The notes under the pieces are model-generated. The model searched no databases. It was given only the letters and a program-made list of their open reading frames with translations, and was not told where the DNA came from. A stretch of DNA of 64,000 nucleotides from Pseudomaricurvus sp. HS19 (GTDB lineage: Bacteria > Pseudomonadota > Gammaproteobacteria > Pseudomonadales > Cellvibrionaceae), in assembly GCF_009857815.1 (NCBI RefSeq), contig NZ_WVVW01000001.1, positions 930,001-994,000 on the forward strand. Reading direction: 5' to 3'. This document shows positions 43,764 through 52,265 of this stretch, in pieces. Numbering within the stretch: the stretch's first letter is position 1; each line of letters opens with the position of its first letter. A program made the position numbers and the translations under genes.

Positions 43764-44756
43764 ATGGCTATTCCACTGATCACCCACCCCGCCTACAGCT
43801 TTGACTTTCCCGGTAACCATCGCTTCCCCATGGAGAAGTTCGGTCTGCTGCACCGGCGACTGCAACAGTTGGGCCTGGCAACGGCAGACAATACCCTGCG
43901 CCCCGGCAAAGCCCGCTATGACGTACTGGCACGAGCCCACGACCAGGGCTACCTGGATCGCTTCTTCAACAACAGGCAAACGCCATCAGAGATACGGCGC
44001 ATGGGTCTGCCCTGGTCGGAAGCACTGGCACACCGCACCCGCATTGCCCCCAACGGCACCCTGCTGACCGCAACCCTGGCCCTGCAACAGGGGATTGCCT
44101 GCCACATGGCCGGCGGGACTCATCACGCACATCGGGATTTCGCCTCCGGCTTCTGCATTCTCAATGACCTGGCCATCACCGCACTGGCCTTGCTGAACTC
44201 TCCCGACGGGCTGGCGCCGGGCCGGGGGTCCGTACTGATTTTTGACTGCGATGTGCACCAGGGTGACGGCACCGCCGCCATTCTCGCCGACGAGCCCCGT
44301 GCCTTTACCTGTTCCATACACTGCGAAAACAACTTCCCGGTGCGCAAGGCCAGCAGTGACCTCGACGTAGGCTTGCCCACCGGTACCGGCGACGATCAAT
44401 ACCTGCACACCGTTGAACGCACCTTGCTGCACGCCATTGAGCGCAGCCGCCCCGCGCTGGTTATCTACGACGCCGGGGTAGATGTGTACAGTGGCGATCC
44501 CCTGGGACTGCTGGAGGTGTCGCTGGAGGGACTCAGGCAGAGGGAAAACACCGTACTCAGCCTGTGCCAACGCAAGGGCATCCCGGTAGCGGTGGTGATT
44601 GGCGGCGGTTACGATAACGACCGCGAGGCGCTGGCGCGACGTCACAGCATGGTATTTGAAGAAGCCTTCCGCCTCCATGCGCCCGGCGTGCCTGATCCGT
44701 CCTCCGGAATTGGGCGTACCGTCAGCGTCGGCAACGAAGGCAGGCTGGCGGATTGA
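43764..44756 (+). CDS. Histone deacetylase-family amidohydrolase
   Basis: 330-residue zinc-dependent arginase/deacetylase fold protein. Active-site motifs GGTHHAHRDFASGFCILND (HH dyad), DCDVHQGDGT (zinc ligands) and YDAGVDVYSGDPLG are complete. Bacterial members remove acyl groups from lysine-like substrates, acetylpolyamines or proteins; substrate unknown. No signal peptide, so it acts in the cytoplasm. It partly shares a histone-modification-like fold with the histone-like gene 14 kb away, but there is no evidence of a link. Confidence 0.92.
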   Translation: MAIPLITHPAYSFDFPGNHRFPMEKFGLLHRRLQQLGLATADNTLRPGKARYDVLARAHDQGYLDRFFNNRQTPSEIRRMGLPWSEALAHRTRIAPNGTLLTATLALQQGIACHMAGGTHHAHRDFASGFCILNDLAITALALLNSPDGLAPGRGSVLIFDCDVHQGDGTAAILADEPRAFTCSIHCENNFPVRKASSDLDVGLPTGTGDDQYLHTVERTLLHAIERSRPALVIYDAGVDVYSGDPLGLLEVSLEGLRQRENTVLSLCQRKGIPVAVVIGGGYDNDREALARRHSMVFEEAFRLHAPGVPDPSSGIGRTVSVGNEGRLAD

Positions 44757-44842
44757 CCCCCGTCCCCCAGCCAAAGAGAATGCCTGCACATAACCAGCCA
44801 CCCTGCTTACGGCCGCGGGCCCGCAACCAGAGTAATTGCCAG

Positions 44843-45880
44843 ATGAGTTTTATCGGACAAACCCAGTATGACCACCAGGGCCAGTCACCGCGCACCGGAG
44901 TCCTGCTGACCAATCTCGGCACCCCGGACGAGCCCACCGCACCAGCGTTGCGACGCTACCTGCGGGAGTTCCTCAGTGACCCCCGGGTGGTGGAAGTACC
45001 CCGCCTGCTGTGGTGGCTGATACTGAACCTGTTTATCCTGCCCTTCCGGCCGGCACGATCAGCGCGGCTTTACGCCGCCATCTGGCGAGAAGATGGCTCC
45101 CCCCTCATGCGTATCACCCGCAGCCAGGCCCACAAACTGCAGCAACGGCTGGACGCCAGCCCTGGCGCCGATGTGGTGCCCGTGGTGATGGGCATGCGTT
45201 ACGGCAACCCGTCACTGGCCGGTGCCCTGCAGCAGTTGAGCGAGATGAATGTGCGCAACATCATCGTCCTGCCCCTCTACCCGCAATATTGTGGCGCCAC
45301 CACCGGTTCCACCTTTGATGCCCTCAGCCAGCACCTGCAGCAGGTGCGCTGGGTGCCAGGCCTGACGTTTATCAATGGCTATCACCAGCACCCGGCCTAT
45401 ATCGACGCCCTGTGTAACAGCATTCGTGCGCATATTGCCGCACACGGCATGCCGGACCGCTTTATCCTCTCCTATCACGGCACACCCCAGGCCTATCTGG
45501 AAAAAGGTGATCCTTACAGCTGCTTCTGCCAACAGACCAGCCGCCTGGTGCGTGAGCAACTGGGTTTGGAGGAGTCCCGGCTGACAACCACATTCCAGTC
45601 CCGCTTTGGCCGCGAGCCCTGGCTGCAGCCCTATACCGACGTGACCCTGCAGGCGCTCCCTGCAGAAGGTGTGCGGCAGGTGGCTGTGCTCTGCCCAGGC
45701 TTTGCAGCAGATTGTCTGGAGACCCTGGAAGAGATTGAAGTAGAAAACCGCGACTTGTTTATCGCCTCCGGCGGCGAGAGTTTTCACTATATCCCCTGCC
45801 TCAACGACGCCGACGAACACATCGACCTGCTGCACCAGCTGGTGCAGGAAAATCTGTCACCAGCGGCAAACCGTAACTGA
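44843..45880 (+). CDS. hemH: Ferrochelatase
   Basis: HemH, 345 residues, inserts ferrous iron into protoporphyrin IX, the last step of haem synthesis; peripheral membrane enzyme. Motifs: TGVLLTNLGTPDEP, the metal-binding histidine in LSYHGTPQAYLEKGDPY, and FQSRFGREPWLQPYTD. The start chosen is ATG 44843, just before the conserved N-terminus. The longer frame reaches back to overlap the deacetylase stop but is not family-like. The ribosome site is weak. Confidence 0.95.
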   Translation: MSFIGQTQYDHQGQSPRTGVLLTNLGTPDEPTAPALRRYLREFLSDPRVVEVPRLLWWLILNLFILPFRPARSARLYAAIWREDGSPLMRITRSQAHKLQQRLDASPGADVVPVVMGMRYGNPSLAGALQQLSEMNVRNIIVLPLYPQYCGATTGSTFDALSQHLQQVRWVPGLTFINGYHQHPAYIDALCNSIRAHIAAHGMPDRFILSYHGTPQAYLEKGDPYSCFCQQTSRLVREQLGLEESRLTTTFQSRFGREPWLQPYTDVTLQALPAEGVRQVAVLCPGFAADCLETLEEIEVENRDLFIASGGESFHYIPCLNDADEHIDLLHQLVQENLSPAANRN

Positions 45881-45931
45881 CACTGCCACGTACTACACCT
45901 CAGGCAGAAATATTACGGGGTGATCAACGGC

Positions 45932-46906
45932 ATGAGTGTCGGTGCGGGAGAAGCAGTACAGATTCCGGTAGGTATCAGCGCCTGCCTGGCCGGGGACAAT
46001 GTTCGCTATAACGGCGGTCACAGCCAGTCACGGCTGTGCCTGAACACCCTCAGCCGCTATTTCAGTTTCTCCCGTTTCTGCCCGGAAGTCGCGGCCGGGT
46101 TTGGCACCCCCCGCCCCACCATGCGCTTGACTGGCAGTCCACAGGCTCCGCGGCTGGTTTACAGCGACAGCACCAATCCGGAAGAGGACCTTAGCCCTCA
46201 GTTGCGGGCCGGCTTTGCAGGCAGGATGCACGAGTTTGCCGGGCTGGATGGCTATGTATTGATGAAAAACTCTCCCAGCTGCGGACTGGAGCGGATCAAA
46301 ATCTACCGCGACAACGGCTACCCGTGGGAGGAGCGCGGCCAGGGTATTTTTGCCGCAGCACTGCAGGCAGCCTACCCGCTGCTCCCCATTGAGGAGGAGG
46401 GGCGGCTGCACGACCACCAGTTGCGGGAGAACTTTATCCTGCGGGTCTACGCCCACCACAATTTCCGTCACGAGGTGCGCGCCTCACCCACCTACCACAA
46501 GCTGCTGCAATTCCACAGCAGCTACAAGTACGTACTGATGGCCCACAGCCAACCCACCTACAAAGCCCTGGGTCGCTATTTGGCCGAAGCTCACGACCAG
46601 CCACTGCCCGAGGTACTGGAGCACTACTTCAGCCAATTGATGCAGGCGTTGCAGAAGCCCGCCACACGGAGAAACCATGCCAATGTGCTGCTGCACTTGC
46701 TCGGCTACCTGAAACACAGCGTACCCGGAGATGCCCGCCAGCACATTGTCGACATTATCGATCGCTACCGCACCGGCAAGATTCCATTGGTCACGCCCCT
46801 GACCCTGTTGCGTCACTACATCGATCGCGAGGGCAGCAGTTACGTGCAGGCGCAACGCTACTGGCAGCCCTACCCTGAAGACCTCGGTCTCACCAACCAA
46901 CTCTGA
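45932..46906 (+). CDS. DUF523-DUF1722 protein (TudS-like desulfidase domain plus YbgA domain)
   Basis: 324 residues from ATG 45932. N-terminal DUF523 (about 1-160) with cysteines in SACLAGDNVRYNG, FCPEVAAG and KNSPSCGLERIKIY, the pattern of the [4Fe-4S] thiouracil desulfidase TudS. C-terminal DUF1722 (about 175-320) with KYVLMAHSQPTYKALG, as in E. coli YbgA. This fusion typically sits beside a photolyase, and phrB follows 44 bases later on the same strand. Likely a role in base or thionucleotide repair/salvage; not proven. Confidence 0.9.
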   Translation: MSVGAGEAVQIPVGISACLAGDNVRYNGGHSQSRLCLNTLSRYFSFSRFCPEVAAGFGTPRPTMRLTGSPQAPRLVYSDSTNPEEDLSPQLRAGFAGRMHEFAGLDGYVLMKNSPSCGLERIKIYRDNGYPWEERGQGIFAAALQAAYPLLPIEEEGRLHDHQLRENFILRVYAHHNFRHEVRASPTYHKLLQFHSSYKYVLMAHSQPTYKALGRYLAEAHDQPLPEVLEHYFSQLMQALQKPATRRNHANVLLHLLGYLKHSVPGDARQHIVDIIDRYRTGKIPLVTPLTLLRHYIDREGSSYVQAQRYWQPYPEDLGLTNQL

Positions 46907-46950
46907 CCTGTTCTTACCTATTCACCCCTGACACCCCAAGGAAACTGTCG

Positions 46951-48372
46951 ATGCATCTGGTTTGGCTGCGCAACGACCTGCGACTGGCAGACAATCCCGC
47001 CCTGTTTTTTGCCGCCCAATCCGCACGCCAGGACAAAAAGCCGCTGCAAGCCCTATTCTGCACGGCGCCTGACCAATGGCAGCTGCAAGGGGATGCCCCT
47101 GAAAAACTGGGATTGCAGCAACAGGCATTAAACGACCTGCAGCCACGGCTCAATGCACTGGGCATCACGCTGGTTATCCTGCAGGGCAGCGACTTCAGGA
47201 GCTGTGCAGCACTACTGCGCAGCCATGCAGAAAAACACGGCGCCACTGATCTCTGGTACAACAATGAAATACCTTTCTTTGAGCAACAAAGGGACACGCT
47301 GGTTGAGGCAGAGATGGCTGCGACGGGCGTCACCACTCACCGTTTCGAAGCCGATCTGCTGCTACCGCCAGAGCTGATGAAAAACCAGCAAGGGGGCTGG
47401 TACAAGGTCTTCACCCCCTGGTACCGCCGCTGGACACAATACCTGGACCAGGTGCGCGACCTGTTACCGGATCCAGCGGCTATCGGCGAGCCCGTCGGCC
47501 AACAGGGCAACCTATGCCTGCCCGGGTCTGAACCCCATCGGCAGGACCTGTGGCCAGCCACAGAAGCTGCAGCACAGGAGAGCCTCACCCGATTCTGCGC
47601 CGAGCGCCTGCACCACTACAGCGAGCGGCGTGACATACCGTCCATCAACGGCACCAGTACGGTATCCCCCTACCTCGCCAGCGGTTTGATCAGTGCCCGC
47701 CAGTGCCTGCAGGCGGTGCAGGAGCACAGCAGCCAATGGCGCAGTGACCCGTGGTTAAGGGAGGTGGCATGGCGGGAGTTCTATCGCTACCTGATGGCGG
47801 GGTTTCCGTTCCTGAGCCGCAACCAGCCGTTCAAGCCGGAAACCCGGGCGCTGCAGTGGGAGCACAATCCGGCGCTGGTGAACGCCTGGCAGGAAGGCCG
47901 CACCGGTTTCCCCATCGTCGACGCCGCCATGCGCCAGCTGCTGCAGACCGGCTGGATGCACAACCGGCTGCGTATGATTACCGCCAGCTTTTACACCAAG
48001 CTGATGCTGGAGCACTGGCAATCCGGGGAACACTATTTTATGAGCCGCCTGGTGGATGGCGACTTCCCCTCCAACAACGGCGGCTGGCAGTGGTGCGCGT
48101 CCAGTGGCTGTGACGCGTCGCCCTGGTTCCGGGTCTTCAACCCGGTCAAGCAGTCGGAAAAATTTGATCCAGAGGGCCGCTTTATCCGTCGTTTTGTGCC
48201 GGAACTGGCGTCCGTGGAGGGCAAGGCTATCCACGATCCACCCGCCGCCCTGCGTGAGCACCTGGGTTATCCGGCACCGGTCATTGATTACCGTGCCGCC
48301 CGCGAACGGGTACTGGAACGCTTTCGTGGGCTGCAAGAGATGGCGGCCGCAGAATCCGGCCGCAGGACTTAA
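46951..48372 (+). CDS. phrB: Deoxyribodipyrimidine photolyase
   Basis: 473-residue class I CPD photolyase using FAD and an antenna pterin to split cyclobutane dimers with blue light. N-terminal antenna-binding fold (MHLVWLRNDLRLADNPAL), C-terminal FAD fold with NGTSTVSPYLASGLIS, WREFYRYL, HNRLRMITASFYTKLM and DGDFPSNNGGWQWCAS. ATG has AAGGA about eight bases upstream. Its stop overlaps the arfB stop on the other strand by 4 bases. Confidence 0.96.
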   Translation: MHLVWLRNDLRLADNPALFFAAQSARQDKKPLQALFCTAPDQWQLQGDAPEKLGLQQQALNDLQPRLNALGITLVILQGSDFRSCAALLRSHAEKHGATDLWYNNEIPFFEQQRDTLVEAEMAATGVTTHRFEADLLLPPELMKNQQGGWYKVFTPWYRRWTQYLDQVRDLLPDPAAIGEPVGQQGNLCLPGSEPHRQDLWPATEAAAQESLTRFCAERLHHYSERRDIPSINGTSTVSPYLASGLISARQCLQAVQEHSSQWRSDPWLREVAWREFYRYLMAGFPFLSRNQPFKPETRALQWEHNPALVNAWQEGRTGFPIVDAAMRQLLQTGWMHNRLRMITASFYTKLMLEHWQSGEHYFMSRLVDGDFPSNNGGWQWCASSGCDASPWFRVFNPVKQSEKFDPEGRFIRRFVPELASVEGKAIHDPPAALREHLGYPAPVIDYRAARERVLERFRGLQEMAAAESGRRT

Positions 48373-48782
48373 TCCAGACGGATCTTGCCCCGATTGCGCT
48401 TCACATCGGCACGTCGGGTTTTGCCTTCCAGGCGCCGCTTTTTGGCGGCAAGCGTGGGCCGCGTGGCGCGGCGTTTCTTCGGCGCCTGCCACACACTGGC
48501 CAGCAGTTGATTAAGACGTAACAGGCCGTCCTGCAGGTTCTGCTCCTGGGTGCGGTAGCTCTGCGCCTTGATAACCACCACCCCCTCCGTCGTGATGCGC
48601 TGATCATTGAGCGCCAGCAGCCGCTCTTTCACCGCCTCCGGCAATGAGGACGCGGGGACATCAAACCGCAGGTGCACCGCGGAAGAGACCTTGTTGACGT
48701 TCTGCCCGCCCGAGCCCTGGGCGCGCATGGCGTGCCAGCTGACGTCTGCTTCGGTGACATATTCCGGTGTTTGACTGCCCAC
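48369..48782 (-). CDS. arfB: Alternative ribosome-rescue peptidyl-tRNA hydrolase ArfB
   Basis: ArfB/YaeJ, 137 residues from the GTG at 48782 (AGGGGA six bases upstream). Releases peptides from stalled non-stop ribosomes. GGQ motif in QGSGGQNVNKVSSAVHLRF; C-terminal basic tail (AAKKRRLEGKTRRADVKRNR) that inserts in the empty mRNA channel. The open frame goes up to 48872, but 137 residues matches the family (E. coli 140). Confidence 0.92.
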   Translation of the reverse strand: MGSQTPEYVTEADVSWHAMRAQGSGGQNVNKVSSAVHLRFDVPASSLPEAVKERLLALNDQRITTEGVVVIKAQSYRTQEQNLQDGLLRLNQLLASVWQAPKKRRATRPTLAAKKRRLEGKTRRADVKRNRGKIRLD

Positions 48783-49011
48783 ACTGCTTCCCCTGAAATA
48801 GCTGCCCGTCCCTGCACCAGCAATGACGCAACCGGGCCGCCGCCACTTTAGCAAACTTGTTTCCCTGACCAAACCTCAGCGGCAATCAACTCCCCACCGA
48901 CAGGCCACCAGTTGCCCTCGCTTGTGAGCCCATCGAGGGGGGTATAAAATTGCCGCCCTGTACTGCACCCTGCGGTTGTCAGTTCACTCACCACAGTCTG
49001 ATGTAAACACC

Positions 49012-49749
49012 ATGGCCAAACCCGACTCAGCCGATACCATCTACGCCAACCCGTTGGGAGACGTGGCGGACTTCGTCTTCGATCACAAGGTGGTGGAAGT
49101 CTTCCCCGACATGATCAAGCGCTCCGTACCCGGCTATACCACCATCATCAGCATGATCGGCAACCTGGCGGAGCGCTACGCGCAGAGCGGCAGTGCCTGC
49201 TACGACCTGGGCTGCTCACTGGGAGCCGCCACCCTGGCCATGCGCCATCGCATTCGCGCCGCTGGCTGTCGCATTGTGGCGGTGGACAATTCCGCAGCCA
49301 TGATCGAACAGTGCCGCAGCATCATGGCCGCCGACGGTGCCGAGGTACCGGTGGAGCTGGTGTTAGATGACCTGCAGGCCGCTACCATCAGTGATGCGTC
49401 CGTCGTGGTGCTCAATTTCACCCTGCAGTTTATTGCTCCGGAGGAGCGTGCAGGGATTATTGCCCGCATCCATGACGGCCTGCGTCCCGGCGGCGTTCTG
49501 ATTCTCTCCGAAAAGGTCACCTTCGGCGACCGGGCCCACGACGAGCTGATGATCGAGCTGCACCACAATTTCAAGCGGGCCAACGGCTACAGCGACCTGG
49601 AGATAGCCCAGAAGCGCTCGGCGCTGGAGAAGGTTCTGATACCCGAGACCCTGGATGCCCACCGCCAGCGACTGCGCCAGGCCGGTTTTGCCAGTTGTGA
49701 TGTCTGGTTCCAGTGCTTTAATTTCGCCTCCATGATCGCCATCAAGTAG
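49012..49749 (+). CDS. cmoA: Carboxy-S-adenosyl-L-methionine synthase
   Basis: CmoA, 245 residues, makes carboxy-SAM from AdoMet and prephenate. AdoMet motif [19 protein letters not shown], plus the family N-terminus [19 protein letters not shown] and [12 protein letters not shown]-like strand ([11 protein letters not shown]). Product is used by CmoB, whose gene follows 48 bases later, for cmo5U34 in tRNA. ATG 49012 is chosen over an upstream TTG; no strong ribosome site is seen. Confidence 0.96.
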   Translation: MAKPDSADTIYANPLGDVADFVFDHKVVEVFPDMIKRSVPGYTTIISMIGNLAERYAQSGSACYDLGCSLGAATLAMRHRIRAAGCRIVAVDNSAAMIEQCRSIMAADGAEVPVELVLDDLQAATISDASVVVLNFTLQFIAPEERAGIIARIHDGLRPGGVLILSEKVTFGDRAHDELMIELHHNFKRANGYSDLEIAQKRSALEKVLIPETLDAHRQRLRQAGFASCDVWFQCFNFASMIAIK

Positions 49750-49753
49750 CCTG

Positions 49754-49789
49754 CCAACCAGCAACGTGTAACCAACCAGCAACGTGTAA
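49754..49789. repeat. Perfect 18-bp tandem duplication between cmoA and cmoB
   Basis: The unit ccaaccagcaacgtgtaa occurs twice head to tail with no mismatch, starting five bases after the cmoA stop and ending nine bases before cmoB ATG. It looks like a recent slippage duplication. Confidence 0.95.
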
Positions 49790-49797
49790 GTAGCCCC

Positions 49798-50793
49798 ATG
49801 CGTGTACACCCCAAGATCGACTACTCCCCCCTGCTGCAGGCCCTGCAGCAGCACCCGCAACTGGCAATGCAGCGCTGGGGGCAGCAGTTACCGGCACAGA
49901 TCGCGGAGACACTGAACCAACAGCGCTACGGTGACCTGGACGGCTGGCTGCAGGCCCTGGACGAGCTACCACTGCTGCCCTGCGACCGTATTGAACTGCA
50001 GCAGGAAGTATCGCTCTCCGCGACAGCAGGCATTACCCCGGAACAACAGCAAGCCACCGAAAAGGCCCTGCGCGCACTGATTCCATGGCGCAAGGGCCCG
50101 TTTCATGTGCACGGAATCCACATCGATACCGAATGGCGTTCTGACTGGAAGTGGGATCGTATTGCGCCGCACCTGCAGGATCTGCAGGGTCGTCTGGTGC
50201 TTGATGTGGGCTGCGGTAATGGCTACCACTGCTGGCGCATATATGGCGCCGGCGCCTCCAGGGTTATAGGCATTGATCCCTCACCCCGCTTCGTAGTTCA
50301 ATTCCATATGCTGAAACAGTACCTGCCCGAGGCAGCGGTGGATTTGCTGCCGCTAGGCATTGAGGAGTTACCTGAGCAGCTGCGGGCCTTCGACACCACC
50401 TTTTCCATGGGTGTTTTCTACCATCGCCGCTCCCCCATGGATCACCTGCGGGAACTGAAAGCCACCCTGCGCAGCGGCGGCCAGCTGGTGCTGGAAACTC
50501 TGGTAATAGACGGGGGAGCCGGAGAAGTGCTGGTGCCGGAAGGGCGTTACGCTCAGATGAACAATGTCTGGTTTCTGCCCAGCTGCGAGACACTGTTGGG
50601 CTGGATGCGCAAGTGCGGGTTCAGCAACCCGCGGGTGGTGGATGTGACACCGACATCGGTGGATGAGCAGCGATCTACGGACTGGATGACGTTTCACTCC
50701 CTGCCCGAGTTCCTTGATCCCGAAGATCCGTCACGCACGGTAGAGGGACACCCGGCGCCGCTGCGCGCGGTATTTATTGCTGAATCACCCTGA
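49798..50793 (+). CDS. cmoB: tRNA U34 carboxymethyltransferase
   Basis: CmoB, 331 residues, transfers the carboxymethyl group from carboxy-SAM to ho5U34, giving cmo5U in several tRNAs and wider wobble decoding. Motifs PWRKGPFHVHGIHIDTEWRS (family signature), LDVGCGNGYHCWRI (SAM site), SMGVFYHRRSPMDHL and EGRYAQMNNVWFLPS. Full length. Second gene of cmoAB. Confidence 0.97.
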   Translation: MRVHPKIDYSPLLQALQQHPQLAMQRWGQQLPAQIAETLNQQRYGDLDGWLQALDELPLLPCDRIELQQEVSLSATAGITPEQQQATEKALRALIPWRKGPFHVHGIHIDTEWRSDWKWDRIAPHLQDLQGRLVLDVGCGNGYHCWRIYGAGASRVIGIDPSPRFVVQFHMLKQYLPEAAVDLLPLGIEELPEQLRAFDTTFSMGVFYHRRSPMDHLRELKATLRSGGQLVLETLVIDGGAGEVLVPEGRYAQMNNVWFLPSCETLLGWMRKCGFSNPRVVDVTPTSVDEQRSTDWMTFHSLPEFLDPEDPSRTVEGHPAPLRAVFIAESP

Positions 50794-50795
50794 TA

Positions 50796-50815
50796 GTCCG
50801 GGGCCTGGCCCGGAC
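50796..50815. other. Hairpin between cmoB and fldB
   Basis: A perfect 7-bp stem (gtccggg / cccggac, loop gcctgg) starts three bases after the cmoB stop, in the convergent gap. No T-run, so terminator use is uncertain. Confidence 0.45.
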
Positions 50816-50826
50816 CTGGCGGCGGG

Positions 50827-51369
50827 TCAGTCGTCCAGCTCTTCCACCCCGGCATCAATGTCCATTTCCGCCAGGATTTGTACGCACCACTGGTTGAGTC
50901 GACCCGCGGTCAGGTCCTCCTGCTGGTCCTCATCAATGCCCAGGCCCACAAAGTGCTTGCCATCGGCCGCCAGCGCCTTGGACGCATCAAAGTCGTAACC
51001 CTCTGTAGGCCACTGCCCCACCACTCGGGCTCCATGGGCCACGATAACGTCGTGCAGCATCCCCATGGCATCGAGGAAGTAGTCGCCATAGCCAAACTGG
51101 TCGCCGAGTCCGAAGAGCGCCACCGTCTTGCCACTGAAGTCAATCTCGGCCAGATCGTCCCAGAACTCTTCCCAGTCGGACTGAATCTGGCCAAAGTCCC
51201 AGGTGGGAATCCCCAGGATCAGGTAGCTGTAGTCAGCAAATTCCAGCTGCGTAATGTCGGCAATATCGTGCACCTCCACCAGCGCCTCACCCAGTCGTTG
51301 CTGGATACGCTGTGCCACCGCCTCGGTATTACCCTCGTCGCTGCCGAAAAACAGACCTATCTGTGCCAC
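50827..51369 (-). CDS. fldB: Long-chain flavodoxin FldB
   Basis: 180-residue long-chain flavodoxin carrying FMN. Phosphate loop GSDEGNTEAVAQR, ring-stacking segments ILGIPTWDFGQIQSDW and FGLGDQFGYGDYFLDAMG; the 20-residue insertion after residue 115 marks the long form. The sequence follows FldB rather than FldA (IPTWDFG, GMLHD). Acidic throughout, electron carrier in the cytoplasm. Single gene. Confidence 0.92.
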   Translation of the reverse strand: MAQIGLFFGSDEGNTEAVAQRIQQRLGEALVEVHDIADITQLEFADYSYLILGIPTWDFGQIQSDWEEFWDDLAEIDFSGKTVALFGLGDQFGYGDYFLDAMGMLHDVIVAHGARVVGQWPTEGYDFDASKALAADGKHFVGLGIDEDQQEDLTAGRLNQWCVQILAEMDIDAGVEELDD

Positions 51370-51575
51370 TCACTTACCCTCGGAACCGTGTTGGGAGGGC
51401 GGATTTTCCCAATTCTGCCTGGCTAAAGCAACCGGGCCGGCTGCTGCGACTTACACTGTAGCGACACCCTAACTACACCGTTAAGAAGGGTTAGATATCA
51501 GCGGGTTCCGATGACAGATCTGTATGGATCATGCACACTTGCCCCCAATGAACAATCCAGTACTCCCGGAACGAT

Positions 51576-52265
51576 ATGAATAAATTGCTGTTGGTCGATG
51601 ACGACCAGGAACTCTGCGCACTGCTGCAGGAATACCTGCAGACCGAAGGCTTTGACGTCGAGGTAGCCCACGACGGCCAAAGTGGCGTCAGCAAGACCCT
51701 GGCCGGGGATTACGATGTGGTGGTACTGGATGTGATGATGCCGCAAATGAACGGCCTGGAAGCGCTGCGCAAAATCCGCGACAGCAGCCGTACCCCGGTG
51801 TTGATGCTGACCGCCAAGGGCGAGACTGTCGACCGGATTGTAGGACTGGAAATGGGGGCCGATGACTACCTGCCCAAACCCTGTAACCCACGGGAATTGG
51901 TGGCCAGGGTACGGGCCATCCTGCGTCGTTTCGACGATACGCCAGCAGAATCCAGGCCCGCCAGTGAAATCGTGGTCGACGAGCTGGTGATCCAGACCAA
52001 GAGCCACTCCGCCCTTTTCCGCGACCAGACTGTGCCGCTCACCGGTGCCGAATTTACCGTTCTGGAGCTGCTGATGCGTTCGGCTGGCGAAGTCATCAGC
52101 AAGGAAGTGCTGACAGAAAAGGCCCTTGGCCGCAAACTCACCCCCTATGACCGCAGTATTGATGTGCACGTCAGCAACATCCGCAAGAAGCTCTCGACCT
52201 TGGGGGCAAGCAAGGAGCTGATCATCAATATCCGCGGCGCCGGTTACATGCTCACCCGCAAATGA
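51576..52265 (+). CDS. cpxR: CpxR-like OmpR-family response regulator
   Basis: 229 residues: receiver domain with phospho-acceptor Asp52 (VVLDVMMPQMNG) and Lys in DYLPKPCNP, then an OmpR-type winged helix (LTGAEFTVLELLM, DRSIDVHVSNIRKKL). Closest in type to CpxR. The stop overlaps the kinase ATG by 4 bases. I see no tandem GTAAA CpxR box in the 200 bases upstream, so auto-regulation is not evident. Confidence 0.88.
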   Translation: MNKLLLVDDDQELCALLQEYLQTEGFDVEVAHDGQSGVSKTLAGDYDVVVLDVMMPQMNGLEALRKIRDSSRTPVLMLTAKGETVDRIVGLEMGADDYLPKPCNPRELVARVRAILRRFDDTPAESRPASEIVVDELVIQTKSHSALFRDQTVPLTGAEFTVLELLMRSAGEVISKEVLTEKALGRKLTPYDRSIDVHVSNIRKKLSTLGASKELIINIRGAGYMLTRK

